Shown: positions 51,256-51,335 of the stretch, piece after piece
Numbering within the stretch: the stretch's first letter is position 1
Layout: each line of letters starts with the position of its first letter
Source of the DNA: Pseudorhodobacter sp. PARRP1
Lineage (GTDB): Bacteria; Pseudomonadota; Alphaproteobacteria; Rhodobacterales; Rhodobacteraceae
DNA: 51,335 nt
Reading direction: 5' to 3'
NCBI GenBank assembly: GCA_002256245.1
Contig: NKIU01000016.1
Location: 1 to 51,335, forward strand
The notes under the pieces: model-generated
The model's input: the letters and a program-made list of their open reading frames with translations, nothing else
Databases searched by the model: none
What the model was told of the DNA's origin: nothing
Position numbers and translations under genes: made by a program

Positions 51256-51335
51256 ACGGTTGTTCCCGTTTGTTGGGTTGGGAACGAGTTTCAGCGCGAT
51301 TTGCTGATGTTATTGGTATCGTATTGAGAGATTGT

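Overview
The window is GC-rich (above 60% G+C by eye, with coding genes strongly favouring G/C at third codon positions). Its gene families, including a gene-transfer-agent-like tail module and an alphaproteobacterial-type initiator tRNA, point to an alphaproteobacterium of the Rhodobacterales (Rhodobacteraceae). Almost the whole window is one integrated element of about 51 kb, a prophage inserted in the anticodon arm of an initiator tRNA-fMet gene. The intact tRNA lies at the right end (51179-51255, minus strand). A 3'-half copy remains at the left end (237-283). A 17-bp identical core (267-283 and 51209-51225) and matching double 'GTTGATGT' repeats (424-442 and 51094-51112) mark the attachment regions. 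Left of attL is the 3' end of an IS3-family transposase.

Layout. (1) 240-4110: a 446-aa protein of unknown function, a small HTH-like protein and the tyrosine integrase. (2) 4110-8376: a control region with long imperfect inverted repeats, then a tightly overlapped early operon: HTH protein, small protein, VRR-NUC nuclease, replication-initiation-like wHTH protein with iteron-like repeats inside its gene, frame-switched DNA cytosine methyltransferase, and an unknown protein. (3) 8463-18256: a defence cassette of type I restriction-modification genes (hsdM, hsdS, hsdR) with a SIR2-like gene between hsdS and hsdR, followed by a TIR/deoxyribosyltransferase-like protein and an HNH-like/P-loop-like protein. 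(4) 18797-23650: two tandem ParB-methyltransferase fusions, a six-motif CxxCxGxG zinc protein, and a minus-strand block of small proteins (DUF3489, DUF6900 and others). (5) 23769-31875: a lambda-type packaging and head module (Nu1, A, W, B, C with a nested scaffold start, D, E, FII-like, Z-like). (6) 33373-48059: a tail module with lambda-like genes (U, tail tube, G/GT with a -1 frameshift site, tape measure), then GTA-like distal tail genes (DUF2460, DUF2163, NlpC/P60, TIM-barrel protein), then endolysin and holin candidates. (7) 48216-50819: a CBASS-like locus (E2-fold/SEC-C protein, CD-NTase, two-TM Cap15-like effector) next to attR.

Two minus-strand 'moron' genes interrupt the plus-strand tail operon. 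One encodes an AT-rich protein with a DisA/DAC-like domain (32000-33172), the other an exported SNase-like nuclease (33805-34230). The element is therefore a lambda/GTA mosaic phage carrying at least four separate defence or exclusion loci, three of which are built on nucleotide-signalling or NAD-type folds (SIR2, TIR-like, CD-NTase, DAC-like). I could not recognise a CI/Cro-type repressor. All functional statements are from reading sequence motifs; no database search was run.
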